Notes: generated by a model from the sequence alone, not told the origin. Shown: positions 6,862 through 16,899, numbered from the stretch's first letter. The stretch: DNA of 64,000 bases from Nitratireductor aestuarii (GCF_014641695.1 NZ_BMIF01000002.1:1-64000); one strand, 5' to 3'. Translations and numbers: made by a program.

Positions 6862-9180
6862 ATGACCATTGGCGCACGCATTCCGAGAGTAGAGGACGCT
6901 CGCTTCCTGCGTGGCGAAGGACGCTACGTAGCTGATCTCGCCATGCCCTTCATGGTGGAAGCCTACGTTCTGCGCAGCCCCTACCCGCACGCGATCATCC
7001 GCTCCATAGATGCCAGTGAGGCGTTGAAGCTTGAAGGTGTCGAGGCGGTTTTCACCGCCGCGGACGTTCCGGCTGATCTGGGTCCGATCGTCTGTCGCAT
7101 CCCGACGCATGGCGATCTCAGCCCTTATCTGCAGCATCCTCTCGCTCAGGATCGTGTGCGCTATGTGGGCGAACCGATTGCAGTCATCGTCGCGAAGAGC
7201 CGCGCCATCTGTGAGGATGCCGCGGAACTCGTCGAGATCGACTTCGATCCGCTTCCCGCAATTACCAGCCCTTACCGCGCAATCGAGCCCAATGCCGAGC
7301 CAATTCATGAGGCTGGCAATCTGGCGGGCGACTGGGGCTTTGACCTCGGCAACGTCGAAGAGGCGTTGAAGAGCGCGGCCTATACCGTTCAGGAAAGCTT
7401 CTCCGTTCAGCGTCACACGGCAATGCCGATGGAAACGCGCGGTCTGCTTGCCTCTTACGATCGCGGACGCAACCTTCTCGAAGTTCATGGTGCGACCAAG
7501 GTCGTCCATACCAACCGCAACATGCTGGCAGGCATGCTCGGCATGAGCGAGCAGGATATCCGCCTGGTGGAACCGGACGTCGGCGGCAGCTTCGGCGCGC
7601 GCGGCGAGTTCTACCCGGAAGACTTCCTCATTCCCTTTGCAGCGAAGCGCCTGTGCAAGCCGGTGCGCTGGATCGAAGACCGCGTTGAGCACTTCGGCGC
7701 GATCAACCATTCGCGAGACAGCGACTTCGTGGTGACCGTCGCCGCTGACGAGAACGGCATCATCACCGCCTTCGACGTGAAGCTGGTAACCGACATGGGC
7801 GGATATATCCGCACCCATGGCGACGTTGTTCCGTCGCATGCCGCAGCCTGCTTCCCCGGACCGTACAAGGTGCGCAACTACCGCATCAACACCAAGACGG
7901 TCATGACGAACAAGACGCCGACGGGCACCTACCGCGCCCCCGGCATGTTCGAGGCAAACTTCGCCCGCGAGCGCGCCATTGATCGCCTCGCCGACAAGAT
8001 GGGCCTGGAGCGGGCAGAGTTGCGCCGTCGCAACCTGATCCCGGCCGAGATGATGCCCTGGCACGTCGGCACGGAAAGCGTGAAGCGTCCGACCATCTTT
8101 GATAGCGGCGACTATCCGGCTGTCTTCGAGAAGGCGCTTGCCGGTTATGGCTGGGACGCTCCGTTCGAACGCGAGGAAAATGGCTGGCTGCGCGGACGCG
8201 GGCTGTGCGCCTTCGTCGAGCCTTCGGGTCTCGGCGCTTTCGAAGGTGTTCGCCTCGAAGTGGACCAGCGCGGCAACGTGACGATCTTCAGCGGCTCCAG
8301 CAACCAGGGCCAGGGTCACGAGACGGTGCTGGCGCAGATCGTCAGCAGCATCATTGATGTACCCGTCGAGAAGATTGCCGTACGCCATGGCGACACGGGC
8401 ATCATCACCTTCGGTGGTGGCACCTACGCCAGCCGCACGGCGGTGCTGTGTGGTGAGGCTCTCTACAATGCCTCGCACGGAATCCGCGACAAGGCACTCA
8501 AGACGGCGAGCGCGAAGTTCAACATTCCTGTCGAGGAGCTTGAACTGCGCGAAGGCGCTGTCTGGCAGGCAGGCAAGAACGAGCCACTGATCACGCTTGG
8601 CGGGATTGCACGCATTCTGATGCCGGGCAATCCTGAGTTCCTGAAGCCGCCATCCGACAAGAACATCCCGGACCACGATGGTCTCGTCGTCACGTCCTAC
8701 ATCCGTGGCGTTCCGGGCGGCACCTGGGCATTTGCGGTGCATATCGCAGACGTTCTGGTCGATCCCCGCACGGGCGAGACGAAGGTCGAGAAGTACTTCG
8801 TGGCCTGCGACGTTGGCCGCCAGCTCAATCCGCTGATCGTGGAAGGTCAGCTGATCGGCGGCGTCGCGCAGGGTCTGGGCGGCACGTTCCTGGAGGAGCT
8901 GACCTACTCCGAAGACGGACAGCTCACCACCGGTACCTTCGCCGACTACATGATGCCCAACGTCTACAACATGCCGCCGGTGAGCACGCTGGTTCTCGAA
9001 GACGTGAAGCCTGAAGGCAACGTGCTGGGCGTCAAGGGCGTGGGCGAGATCGGTCCTTCCGGTGTGGCTGCAGCAATCGGCAACGCGATTGCTGATGCGC
9101 TGAAGTCCAACACCGGCCTGAACATCCTGCCGTTCACGCCCGAACGGGTTCTCTCTGCTGTACCGACGGTGACAAGATGA
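6862..9180 (+). CDS. Molybdenum hydroxylase large subunit (xanthine oxidase / CoxL family)
   Basis: This 772-residue catalytic subunit of a three-component molybdenum hydroxylase inserts water-derived oxygen at a carbon next to ring nitrogen or into an aldehyde. Molybdopterin-binding segments are GGSFGARGEF at 241-250 and TGTYRAPGMFEANF at 354-367. The conserved catalytic Glu is E729 in GVGEIG. The loop at 354-367 lacks the Cys of form I CO dehydrogenase (AYXCSFR), so this is not a CO dehydrogenase despite the CoxG/L/M/S pattern. It follows the dioxygenase gene by five bases and overlaps the FAD subunit gene (ATGA). In context it probably hydroxylates an N-heteroaromatic ring. Substrate is inferred only. 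Confidence 0.9.
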   Translation: MTIGARIPRVEDARFLRGEGRYVADLAMPFMVEAYVLRSPYPHAIIRSIDASEALKLEGVEAVFTAADVPADLGPIVCRIPTHGDLSPYLQHPLAQDRVRYVGEPIAVIVAKSRAICEDAAELVEIDFDPLPAITSPYRAIEPNAEPIHEAGNLAGDWGFDLGNVEEALKSAAYTVQESFSVQRHTAMPMETRGLLASYDRGRNLLEVHGATKVVHTNRNMLAGMLGMSEQDIRLVEPDVGGSFGARGEFYPEDFLIPFAAKRLCKPVRWIEDRVEHFGAINHSRDSDFVVTVAADENGIITAFDVKLVTDMGGYIRTHGDVVPSHAAACFPGPYKVRNYRINTKTVMTNKTPTGTYRAPGMFEANFARERAIDRLADKMGLERAELRRRNLIPAEMMPWHVGTESVKRPTIFDSGDYPAVFEKALAGYGWDAPFEREENGWLRGRGLCAFVEPSGLGAFEGVRLEVDQRGNVTIFSGSSNQGQGHETVLAQIVSSIIDVPVEKIAVRHGDTGIITFGGGTYASRTAVLCGEALYNASHGIRDKALKTASAKFNIPVEELELREGAVWQAGKNEPLITLGGIARILMPGNPEFLKPPSDKNIPDHDGLVVTSYIRGVPGGTWAFAVHIADVLVDPRTGETKVEKYFVACDVGRQLNPLIVEGQLIGGVAQGLGGTFLEELTYSEDGQLTTGTFADYMMPNVYNMPPVSTLVLEDVKPEGNVLGVKGVGEIGPSGVAAAIGNAIADALKSNTGLNILPFTPERVLSAVPTVTR

Positions 9181-10048
9181 AGCCGGCACCTTTTGAATAT
9201 TTCGCCCCGCGCACACTCGACGAAGCGCTGGATCTTCTCGAAAGCGAAGGTTCAGAGGCACGGGTGATCGCAGGCGGACAGAGCCTGGTGCCGATGCTGG
9301 CGCTGCGTCTTGCCCGCCCGGAAGTCCTGATCGACCTCAACCGGATCCCCGAGCTTTCGCGCATCCGTCAGGAAGGTTCGACCATCCATATCGGAGCGAT
9401 GACCCGTCAGGCTCATGCCCTGGCATCCTCGCTCGTCTTTGAACAACTGCCTCTGCTGCATTACGGGCTGCAAAACGTCGGGCATCCTCCCACCCGCGCC
9501 CGTGGCACACTTGGAGGCAGCCTCTCGCACGCCGATCCAGCCGCTGAAACACCGGCCGTGATGCTTGCCTACAAGGCCGACATGGTTCTGAAGAGCAAGC
9601 AGGGCGAGAGGATCATTCCTGCCGACGAGTTCACGCTCGGAACGTTCGACACCGCCATTGAACCGGGCGAAATCCTTGCCGAGATCCGCGTTCAGGCAAA
9701 GCCGAACGAAGGCGCAGCACTGGTCGAGCTGTCGCGTCGCAAGGGCGATTTCGCCATGGCTTCGGCAGCTGCCCGCGTGAGCCTCGCTGCGGATGGAACC
9801 TGCGCCGAAGCACACCTGATCGTCGGTGCGGTTGCTCCCGTGCCGCTTCGCTTCGATGCCGTCACGGATGCGCTCAAGGGCCAGAAGTTCTCGGAAGCCG
9901 TGGTGCGTGAAGCGCTCGAACTCATGGACCTCGAACTGTTCGAGTTCGACAACGAGGATATCAGTCTCGAGTACCGCCGCAAGATTGGTCCTGTCATGGC
10001 CGAACGCGCTCTGCTCCAGGCGTTCAAGCGGGCGGAAGGAATGCAGAA

Positions 10049-10052
<4 letters not shown>
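9177..10052 (+). CDS. Molybdenum hydroxylase FAD-binding medium subunit (CoxM family)
   Basis: This 291-residue FAD-binding subunit passes electrons from the iron-sulfur subunit to an acceptor. The two FAD contact motifs are AGGQS at 32-36 and TLGGS at 111-115, followed by HADPAAE. A typical CO-dehydrogenase flavoprotein C-terminal domain follows (about 175-280). It overlaps the large-subunit gene by four bases (ATGA) and the small-subunit gene by four bases, so the three are translationally coupled. Length is normal for the family. Confidence 0.92.
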
Positions 10053-10528
<476 letters not shown>

Positions 10529-10555
10529 TTCAAACCACCATAAACGGGAAAAAAG

Positions 10556-11065
10556 ATGCCAATCTGCGTTAATATCAATGACATCAAGGAAGGCCAGAAC
10601 GTTCTGCAGACCCGTGGTGGCGCAATGTCCACCAAGATGGTCTACGGCAACGACTGCAACATGATGATTGCAGTCCGCGGTCCGGGCTACCACTCCCACC
10701 CGCACATTCACGACGCTGAGCAGATCAACTACGTGACCGAAGGCGAAGTCTGGGTCTTCATCAACAACGACGGCTTCCTGATGAAGGCTGGCGACCTCTG
10801 CCGCATCCCGCGCAACGCCGTTCATTGGGCATGGAACCGCAGCGGCGGTGACGTGACGCTGATCGAAGTGCACGCTCCGGCCTGCGACCCGCTCGTTCGC
10901 AAGAACGCCGTTGGCCTCTACTTCGATGACGAGACCCCGGACCTTTCCACGGCAGTCGACACGCTGCGCGACGGCATCGACACCGATCCGATGGAAATCG
11001 AAGCTCGCGTTCTCGGCATGACCGTTGAAGAGCTGAAGGCCGAACTGGAAGCCGCTGCGGAGTAA
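10556..11065 (+). CDS. Cupin-domain protein
   Basis: This 169-residue single-domain cupin has cupin motif 1 as a His-rich segment (H46, H48, H50, H52 and E55 in YHSHPHIHDAEQ) and motif 2 as PRNAVHW, with H90. Metal-binding cupins act as dioxygenases, isomerases, decarboxylases or small-molecule sensors. The last 50 residues (from about 115) form a helical, acidic tail outside the cupin fold. It lies 27 bases after the hydroxylase small subunit, in the same operon, and so probably acts on a pathway intermediate. No specific reaction can be assigned. Confidence 0.85.
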   Translation: MPICVNINDIKEGQNVLQTRGGAMSTKMVYGNDCNMMIAVRGPGYHSHPHIHDAEQINYVTEGEVWVFINNDGFLMKAGDLCRIPRNAVHWAWNRSGGDVTLIEVHAPACDPLVRKNAVGLYFDDETPDLSTAVDTLRDGIDTDPMEIEARVLGMTVEELKAELEAAAE

Positions 11066-11155
11066 TTTTCCGCAGATCCGTTGCAATTCCGCCGGAAAGA
11101 GCGAGCCGCCTTCCTGCGGAATTGCACCCATACATCATCCCGTAAAGGACTAAGA

Positions 11156-12628
11156 ATGAGCCAGAATGGTAGTAACGGCAGCGTAGCTGAGCCTCTGATG
11201 ATGTATGGGGGCGCGTTCCATCCGGCCATTGGCGGCGAGACTTTTGTCTCCACCAATCCGGCCGATGGCAGCATCGTCGCCCGTATCCCCTTCGGTGGTG
11301 AAGAAGACGCTCGCCGTGCAGTGGATGCCGCTGTCGAGGCATTCCCGGGCTGGTCCGGCCTGACCGCCGCCGCCCGCGCAAAGCACCTGCATCGCGTAGC
11401 CGACCTGCTTGAAGAGCAGCGCAACGAGATCGCACTGCTCATCACGCAGGAAGAAGGCAAGCCGCAGGTTGAAGCACAGGGTGAGCTGCAGCTCTCCATC
11501 GATTCCCTGCGCTGGTATGCGGAAGAAGCACGCCGCGCCTATGGTTCCTGGATCCCTGATCCAATGCCGGGCCGCCGCTTGCTGACCGTTCGTCAGCCCG
11601 TTGGCGTCTGCGGCGCCATCATTCCGTGGAACGTGCCCTGCGCGATGATCTTCCGCAAAGCCGCTCCGGCACTCGCTGCAGGCTGCACCATGGTGCTGAA
11701 GCCTGCCGAGGCTACCTCTGCCATCGCTCTGCGCGTTGCCAAGGTATTCGTTGAGGCTGGTCTTCCAGCCGGCGTGATCAACGTCGTGACCGGCAAGGCA
11801 TCCGCAATCGGCAATGTTTTCCTGAACGACGATCGCGTCCGCAAGATCTCCTTCACCGGTTCGACGGAAATCGGCCGCCTCCTGCTTCGCGGTGCTGCCG
11901 AACGCGTAAAGCGCGTTTCGATGGAGCTGGGCGGCAACGCTCCGGTCATCCTGTTCGAGGATTGCGACATCGAGGCTTCGGTCCGCGCCGTGGCTGCTCT
12001 CAAGTACCTGAATGCGGGTCAGGCCTGCATTGGTGCGAACCGCCTGTACGTCCACGAGGCAATCTACGACGAAGTTGCAGACCGTCTCGAGCAGCTTGCG
12101 ACTGCCATGCAGGTCGGCGACGGCACCCAAGCTGGTATCCAGATGGGTCCGCTGGTGGATTTCAAGGCCGTCGAGAAAGTCGAAGAGCTGGTTGCCGACG
12201 CCATCCAGTGCGGCGCCAAGGTTCGCGCCGGCGGCAGCCGCATGCAGGGTCAGGCCTATGAGAACGGCTCCTTCTACGCACCGACCGTGCTGACCGACGT
12301 TCCGGCCAATGCCCGCCTTTGCCGCGAAGAAATCTTCGGACCAGTTGCAGCTCTCTACCGCTTCAGCTCGGAAGAAGAGGTTCTGCACGTCGCCAACAAC
12401 GTGGAGTACGGCCTGTCGGCTTATATCTTCACGGAGAACATGGACCGCGCCATCCGCGTTGCAGAGCGCCTCGAGACCGGCATGGTCGGCGTCAACGAGA
12501 TCCGCATCGGTGCTGCCGAAGCGCCGTTCGGTGGCGTCAAGGAAAGCGGCCTCGGCCGTGAAGGCGGACGTGAGGGCCTCGATGAATATCTTGAGACCAA
12601 GCTGATCGCCATGCGCGTCAAGTCGTAA
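11156..12628 (+). CDS. NAD(P)-dependent aldehyde dehydrogenase
   Basis: This 490-residue aldehyde dehydrogenase oxidises an aldehyde to its acid. Residues seen are Asn159 (IPWNV), the general base Glu257 (MELGG), and the nucleophile Cys291 (NAGQACIG). The start is ATG 11156 with AAAGGAC upstream; an in-frame start at 11081 would add a stretch unlike the family. It ends the operon at a strong terminator (12656-12691). It may act after the GMC oxidoreductase (alcohol to aldehyde to acid) or on the aldehyde made by the ThDP enzyme at 13679-15325. Confidence 0.93.
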   Translation: MSQNGSNGSVAEPLMMYGGAFHPAIGGETFVSTNPADGSIVARIPFGGEEDARRAVDAAVEAFPGWSGLTAAARAKHLHRVADLLEEQRNEIALLITQEEGKPQVEAQGELQLSIDSLRWYAEEARRAYGSWIPDPMPGRRLLTVRQPVGVCGAIIPWNVPCAMIFRKAAPALAAGCTMVLKPAEATSAIALRVAKVFVEAGLPAGVINVVTGKASAIGNVFLNDDRVRKISFTGSTEIGRLLLRGAAERVKRVSMELGGNAPVILFEDCDIEASVRAVAALKYLNAGQACIGANRLYVHEAIYDEVADRLEQLATAMQVGDGTQAGIQMGPLVDFKAVEKVEELVADAIQCGAKVRAGGSRMQGQAYENGSFYAPTVLTDVPANARLCREEIFGPVAALYRFSSEEEVLHVANNVEYGLSAYIFTENMDRAIRVAERLETGMVGVNEIRIGAAEAPFGGVKESGLGREGGREGLDEYLETKLIAMRVKS

Positions 12629-12655
12629 GACTTACCGTAAGTTTGCCAGCATTTA

Positions 12656-12691
12656 CGCCACCGCGATCCGCTCGCGGTGGCGTTTTCTTTT
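12656..12691 (+). terminator. Rho-independent terminator after the dioxygenase-to-aldehyde dehydrogenase operon
   Basis: Perfect 10-bp stem CGCCACCGCG (12656-12665) with CGCGGTGGCG (12673-12682) around a 7-base loop, followed by TTTTCTTTT. Confidence 0.9.
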
Positions 12692-12708
12692 GGGGCGCTG
12701 GTGTCCGG

Positions 12709-12742
12709 AAAAAAAAAGCGGCGGCCTCATCGAGACCGCCGC
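12709..12742 (-). terminator. Rho-independent terminator after the FAA hydrolase gene
   Basis: On the minus strand a GCGGCGG/CCGCCGC stem (12736-12742 with 12718-12724) is followed by nine T (the run of A at 12709-12717 on the plus strand). It ends the minus-strand transcription unit that converges on the aldehyde dehydrogenase gene. Confidence 0.88.
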
Positions 12743-12768
12743 GTCTTTGTTCGCAATGAGGAGCTGAA

Positions 12769-13617
12769 TTACTGCTCAGCTACCACGAGGTTCTTCTGCT
12801 GGCCGAGACCTTCGATCTCGACGCGGATCGTGTCGCCCGGGTTCAGGTACTGCCCCAGATAGATGCCGTTGCCGGGGCCGGAGCCCATGGCAATGATATC
12901 GCCGGGATAGAGCGTGAAGAACTGGCTGCAGTGCGCCAGGATCCGGTCGGCGTCGAAGATGTAATCGCTGGACGGGAAGTCCTGCACCTTGCGGTCGTTG
13001 ACCCAGGTGCGGATCTGAAGCGCGCTCGGATCGCCCACTTCGTCAGGCGTGACAAGCCAGGGTCCAACCGGTGCAAAAGTGTCGAACCACTTGCCGGCGA
13101 GCGCCTGACCCATGCCGCGCTCGATCTGCCAGTAGCGGTCGGTCAGATCGTTGAAAACGCAGAAGCCAGCCATCTTGCTGCGAGCTTCTGACGGATCAAC
13201 GTACTTGCACTCTGTGCCGACCACGATCGCAAGCTCAGCTTCCCAATCAAGTTGCTGGCCGACCTTCGGGTAGACGATCGGGTCATAGGGGCCGCTCAAC
13301 GCGCTCAGCGGCTTGAAGAAGACGGACGGCTCCTTGTGCATCCGGACGTTCATCTCTTCTGCGTGAGACTTCTCATTGAGGCCGCAGCAGATGATCTTGT
13401 TCATGCCGGTGACGCAGGGGCCAAGGCGGAGTTCATCCGCGGAACCTGCATCAGGGAGCGTGTCGATATCGAGTTCACGAAGAGCTTTGAAAGCCGCAGA
13501 AGCCAGCGTCTCGCCGCTGATGTCCGTGATGTGGCCGGAAAGATCGCGGACGCGACCATTGGCATCAATAACGCCGGGCTTTTCCTGTCCGGCCGCGCCG
13601 AACCGCACAAATTTCAT
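12769..13617 (-). CDS. Fumarylacetoacetate hydrolase (FAH) family protein
   Basis: This 282-residue FAH-family enzyme cleaves or decarboxylates acylpyruvates and 2-oxo-diacids, or acts as a hydratase-type relative. The metal-binding acidic residues are visible as E126 and E128 (DWEAELA) and D157/D160 (FNDLTDR). The start ATG 13617 follows AGGAGGGG. It lies 61 bases after the ThDP enzyme gene on the same strand, so the two are co-transcribed. A keto-acid-cleaving step after ring opening fits the cluster. The precise substrate is unknown. Confidence 0.88.
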   Translation of the reverse strand: MKFVRFGAAGQEKPGVIDANGRVRDLSGHITDISGETLASAAFKALRELDIDTLPDAGSADELRLGPCVTGMNKIICCGLNEKSHAEEMNVRMHKEPSVFFKPLSALSGPYDPIVYPKVGQQLDWEAELAIVVGTECKYVDPSEARSKMAGFCVFNDLTDRYWQIERGMGQALAGKWFDTFAPVGPWLVTPDEVGDPSALQIRTWVNDRKVQDFPSSDYIFDADRILAHCSQFFTLYPGDIIAMGSGPGNGIYLGQYLNPGDTIRVEIEGLGQQKNLVVAEQ

Positions 13618-13678
13618 GAAATCCCCTCCTAGGAATGCATTGCAGCGCCACTCCGCCGAGAAGCGCTGCATCAATCGA

Positions 13679-15325
13679 TCAGCTGTCGATCTTGTACGGA
13701 TCGAGGACGAGTTCGATCAGGACCGGTCCCTGACGGTGCTTGATGGCTTCGATCGCCACAGGCACTTCGCTGTTGTCGCGTATCTGGATGCCGGTTGCGC
13801 CCATGGAGCGGGCAACAGCCGCAAAGTCCGGCGTGAAGAGCAGCGAGGTCGTCGGATCCATCGACTTGCGCAGGAACTGGATGTGCTCGGCACCGTAACT
13901 GCCGTCGTTGCAGACGATGATGATGAGATCCAGGTTCTCGCGGATCGCCGTGCTGAGCTCGGTCAGGCCGCCCATCATGAAGCCACCGTCGCCGGCGACC
14001 AGCAGGGTCGTACGATCCGAACCAGCAATGGCTGCACCGATCGCTTCGCCCATGCCAAGGCCGATGGAGGCATAGTGCGCGCTGTAGACGAAGTTGTGCG
14101 GCTCGGTGGTGGTGAACACCTTCCACGTGGTGTGGATGAAGCGACCAAGGTCGGTGACGAGCACGCGATCCTTCGGCACAGCCGTTTCGAGGTGACGCAG
14201 CGTTGCGAGCAGGTCAACCGTGCCCGGGGTCGTTTCCGGGAGGGTCGGCAGGGTGGCGAACTCTTCAGCCTGAGCCTCGAGACGCTTGCGCAGGTTCTCG
14301 TCGGTGGCCTGCGATCCCGGGATCTCGGCCTCGTCCAGAACCTCAATGATGCGGCGGGCGGTCAGTGCCGGATCGCCTACGAACACAAGGCCCGGCTCGG
14401 TGCGGCGGGCATTCTCCTGCATGTCGCCAACGATCTGAACGATGCGCTTGCCCTTGATGTAAGCGCCGGAAACCGTCGTCAGCCAGCTGAGGCTTGCACC
14501 GAAAGCGATGATGACGTCCGACTGCATGATCGTATCGGCGCCAACCGGGTTGCTGAGGGTACCGAAAACGCCGAGGTTGAATGGCTCGCCGTGGAACAGG
14601 CCGGAAGCCTTGAGTGTCGTGGCAACCGGAGCTTCGAGGCGGCGAGCAAGATCAAGAATAGCTGCCTTGGCTTCCGGCTCGATGGCGCCACGGCCAGCCA
14701 GAACCAGCGGGCGCTTTGCCGAAGCGATCATGCCGAGCGCTTCATCGAACATCTCGCCTTCTGGGGCTACTGCGCGGATAGAAACGGCCTGACGGACCGG
14801 CGGCTTCTCGGCCGGAGCCTTTTCCCACATCAGGTCGACGCGCATGTTGAAGACGACCGGCTTGCGCTCGACGGCAGCCAGGCGGAACGCGCGGGCGAGG
14901 TCTTCCATCGCGGTGCCCGGATTGCGCATCTCGACGAAACCTGCGCCGGTTGCCTTGATCAGCTCGCGCTGGTCAACCGTCTGCAGGTGCTCAAGGTCAT
15001 GGGGAGGCGTATCGCCAACGAGAACGACGAGCGGGATGCAGCCCTTCACACCTTCAACCAGCGGGGTGATGATGTTGGTCAGAGCCGGGCCATGGGTGAC
15101 GGTGGCAACACCGATGTTGCCGCTCACCTGAGCGTAACCGATCGCAGCCAGGACGGACGAAGCTTCGTGGTTGCAGGCAACGTAGCGGCCCTTGCCGGCG
15201 CGGATGTAGGCATCCACCATGAACAGGTTGGCGTCGCCGACGAGACCGTAGAGATGGCTCACGCCATGCGCGACAAGGCTGTCGGCCAAAAGTTCACATA
15301 CCGCCTTTTCAGTGGCTTCAGCCAT
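13679..15325 (-). CDS. Thiamine-diphosphate enzyme of the acetolactate synthase / benzoylformate decarboxylase type
   Basis: This 548-residue protein has three domains: PYR (about 1-170), central (about 190-320) and PP (about 370-520). The catalytic Glu is E54 (NHEASS), and the ThDP/Mg motif runs from GDG at 445-447 to N473 (IVCND). Family members decarboxylate 2-oxo acids or ligate the resulting carbanion. No small regulatory subunit is nearby, so biosynthetic acetolactate synthase is unlikely; a catabolic 2-oxo acid decarboxylase fits better. ATG 15325 is used; a TTG at 15331 is an alternative. It is co-transcribed with the FAH-family gene and divergent from the solute-binding protein gene. 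Confidence 0.88.
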   Translation of the reverse strand: MAEATEKAVCELLADSLVAHGVSHLYGLVGDANLFMVDAYIRAGKGRYVACNHEASSVLAAIGYAQVSGNIGVATVTHGPALTNIITPLVEGVKGCIPLVVLVGDTPPHDLEHLQTVDQRELIKATGAGFVEMRNPGTAMEDLARAFRLAAVERKPVVFNMRVDLMWEKAPAEKPPVRQAVSIRAVAPEGEMFDEALGMIASAKRPLVLAGRGAIEPEAKAAILDLARRLEAPVATTLKASGLFHGEPFNLGVFGTLSNPVGADTIMQSDVIIAFGASLSWLTTVSGAYIKGKRIVQIVGDMQENARRTEPGLVFVGDPALTARRIIEVLDEAEIPGSQATDENLRKRLEAQAEEFATLPTLPETTPGTVDLLATLRHLETAVPKDRVLVTDLGRFIHTTWKVFTTTEPHNFVYSAHYASIGLGMGEAIGAAIAGSDRTTLLVAGDGGFMMGGLTELSTAIRENLDLIIIVCNDGSYGAEHIQFLRKSMDPTTSLLFTPDFAAVARSMGATGIQIRDNSEVPVAIEAIKHRQGPVLIELVLDPYKIDS

Positions 15326-15828
15326 CTCCAATAACCCCTATGCTGTGCGCAATTCAGAGCATTGCTTGCTCCTGTCTCACCGAGACTGGTCGCTCTGATT
15401 GCTTTTTGGTTGTGACAGCTGCGGGCGCGCTGATTGGCCGGCAGCCTCCTTCCAGCCGACCTTATCGTTTTCCTTTGTCGCATCCATAATCGAGTTGGTT
15501 CGCGCTATTACCTTTCGTGATGAAGCGCTTCGCTGTGGTTTCGTGATAGGGCGACGCACTGAGAACGCAGGGGTCGCCTGAGTCAGCCCTTATAGCACCA
15601 GCTCTTTGTTATAACTGATGTTTTTGCGGAAAAGGGTGCGCCATGAACCGCCTGATCGGGCCCTTTGAGCTGGCCAGGCTGCTATAACTTTAGGTGCTGT
15701 CTGCGCAAAAAACAGCCAGCCATTCCAATAGGTAAAGACCCTACCAACAACAGTTATGGCGCAGATCACCGGCCATCGGAAACATTGGCCTCATTGGGAA
15801 ATCGAACACCGATGAGGAGGATGTCGAG
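15326..15828. promoter_or_regulatory. Divergent promoter region, ThDP enzyme / solute-binding protein
   Basis: This 503-base stretch has no gene. It holds TTATAGCA (15590-15597) and its inverse TGCTATAACTTTA (15680-15692), plus the palindrome GTTATAAC (15608-15615). TGCTATAAC also occurs at 814-822 upstream of the amidase. These are candidate operators or promoter elements of a shared regulator. Open frames here look like chance. Confidence 0.4.
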
Positions 15829-16851
15829 ATGATCAATAACAGCATTACGCGTAGAAACCTGCTTCAGGGAATGGTGGCGGGAAGCGCCGGGTTCATGTTC
15901 GGCTCGATGCCGGTCTTTGCCCAGGCTCCCGGCAAACTCGTGTTCATGGAGCCATACGACATGGCTCTTGAATATGTTCACGAACTGAACGCCATCGTTG
16001 GCGGCCACCTTGCCAAGGAAGGCATTGATGTCGAGATCGGCACGATCCGCGGCACGACGCCTGCTGTGCAGCAGGTAATCACCGGTTCGGCCTTCACCGG
16101 TCGCGTGGGTCTGATGGACGTGTTCCGCGCTGCTGCGATGCAGAGCGAACCGGTCATCTCCGCCGGCACCAGCCTGCACCACGGTGTATTCATGGTCGTT
16201 AGCCGCAAGGGCGATCCGATCATGAAGCCGGAAGACTTCAAGGGTAAGCGAGTCGGTCTTGCTGCACTTGGCGGCGGCATGGAGAACGTTCTGAACCTGA
16301 TGTTGGCGGGCGCAAACGTTCCGTTCGATTCCGTCGAGCGTCAGGCTATCGGTTCGAACGCGGGCAACGTCGAAGTGCTCAAGCTGGGCCGCGTCGATGC
16401 CTATCTCGCGACCATCGAGACCTGCATCCTGCTGGAGCGTGACAACGAACCGGTCGAAATCTGGCCAGCGTCGAAGTTCGCTCCAGTACCGGGCGGCGTT
16501 CTGCTGATGACCCGCAAGTTTGCGGATGCAAACCGTGATACCGTCGTCAAGTTCATCCGTGCGATGCGTAATTCCGCTATCGAAGTGAACAGCTCGGACC
16601 AGGGTATGATCCTGGATCGAATCACGGCCAAGTTTGACATCGTTGCAAACGAAGACCGCGATTTCCGCATCGCGTCGCTGAAAGCGTATAACGATCTCGC
16701 CATTGTCAACGGCGTCGAGAACATCATGCGCAACGTGCCGGAGGCCATTGCGCTTTCTGCCGAGCTGGTGACCAAGGCAGGGATCATCGAGGTCAAGAAC
16801 GTCGAAGAGCTCTACACCAACGAGTTCTTCGACGAAGCAGTCAAGGGCTAA
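15829..16851 (+). CDS. NMT1/THI5-like (SsuA-type) periplasmic solute-binding protein
   Basis: This 340-residue periplasmic binding protein has a twin-arginine-type signal (ITRRNLLQG, Arg8-Arg9, then a hydrophobic stretch ending VFAQA near 32). The body resembles ABC binding proteins for aromatic, sulfonate or pyrimidine-like solutes (TPAVQQVITG near 80, FKGKRVGLAALGGG near 135). Upstream GAGGAGG gives a good ribosome-binding site. It is followed by a terminator and then the MaoC and SDR genes. No SsuB/SsuC-type ATPase or permease is adjacent, and the ABC transporter at 19082-23017 has its own binding protein. It probably captures the pathway substrate for a permease encoded elsewhere. Confidence 0.85.
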   Translation: MINNSITRRNLLQGMVAGSAGFMFGSMPVFAQAPGKLVFMEPYDMALEYVHELNAIVGGHLAKEGIDVEIGTIRGTTPAVQQVITGSAFTGRVGLMDVFRAAAMQSEPVISAGTSLHHGVFMVVSRKGDPIMKPEDFKGKRVGLAALGGGMENVLNLMLAGANVPFDSVERQAIGSNAGNVEVLKLGRVDAYLATIETCILLERDNEPVEIWPASKFAPVPGGVLLMTRKFADANRDTVVKFIRAMRNSAIEVNSSDQGMILDRITAKFDIVANEDRDFRIASLKAYNDLAIVNGVENIMRNVPEAIALSAELVTKAGIIEVKNVEELYTNEFFDEAVKG

Positions 16852-16871
16852 GCCGTCCGGCGCAGTTTGAA

Positions 16872-16899
16872 GGGAGAAGCGGTTCACGCTTCTCCCTTT
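16872..16899 (+). terminator. Rho-independent terminator after the solute-binding protein gene
   Basis: Perfect 10-bp stem GGGAGAAGCG (16872-16881) and CGCTTCTCCC (16887-16896) with a 5-base loop, followed by TTT. Readthrough into the MaoC gene is possible because the T-run is short. Confidence 0.8.

Noticed and set aside
5753-6877. Long open frame on the minus strand opposite the dioxygenase gene
   Set aside because: It mirrors a clearly real gene with a strong ribosome-binding site and conserved iron ligands. The product has no family features and arises from high-GC codon bias.
6853-9261. 802-codon open frame opposite the Mo hydroxylase large subunit
   Set aside because: It is exactly antisense to a conserved enzyme and has a composition typical of reverse-complement shadows.
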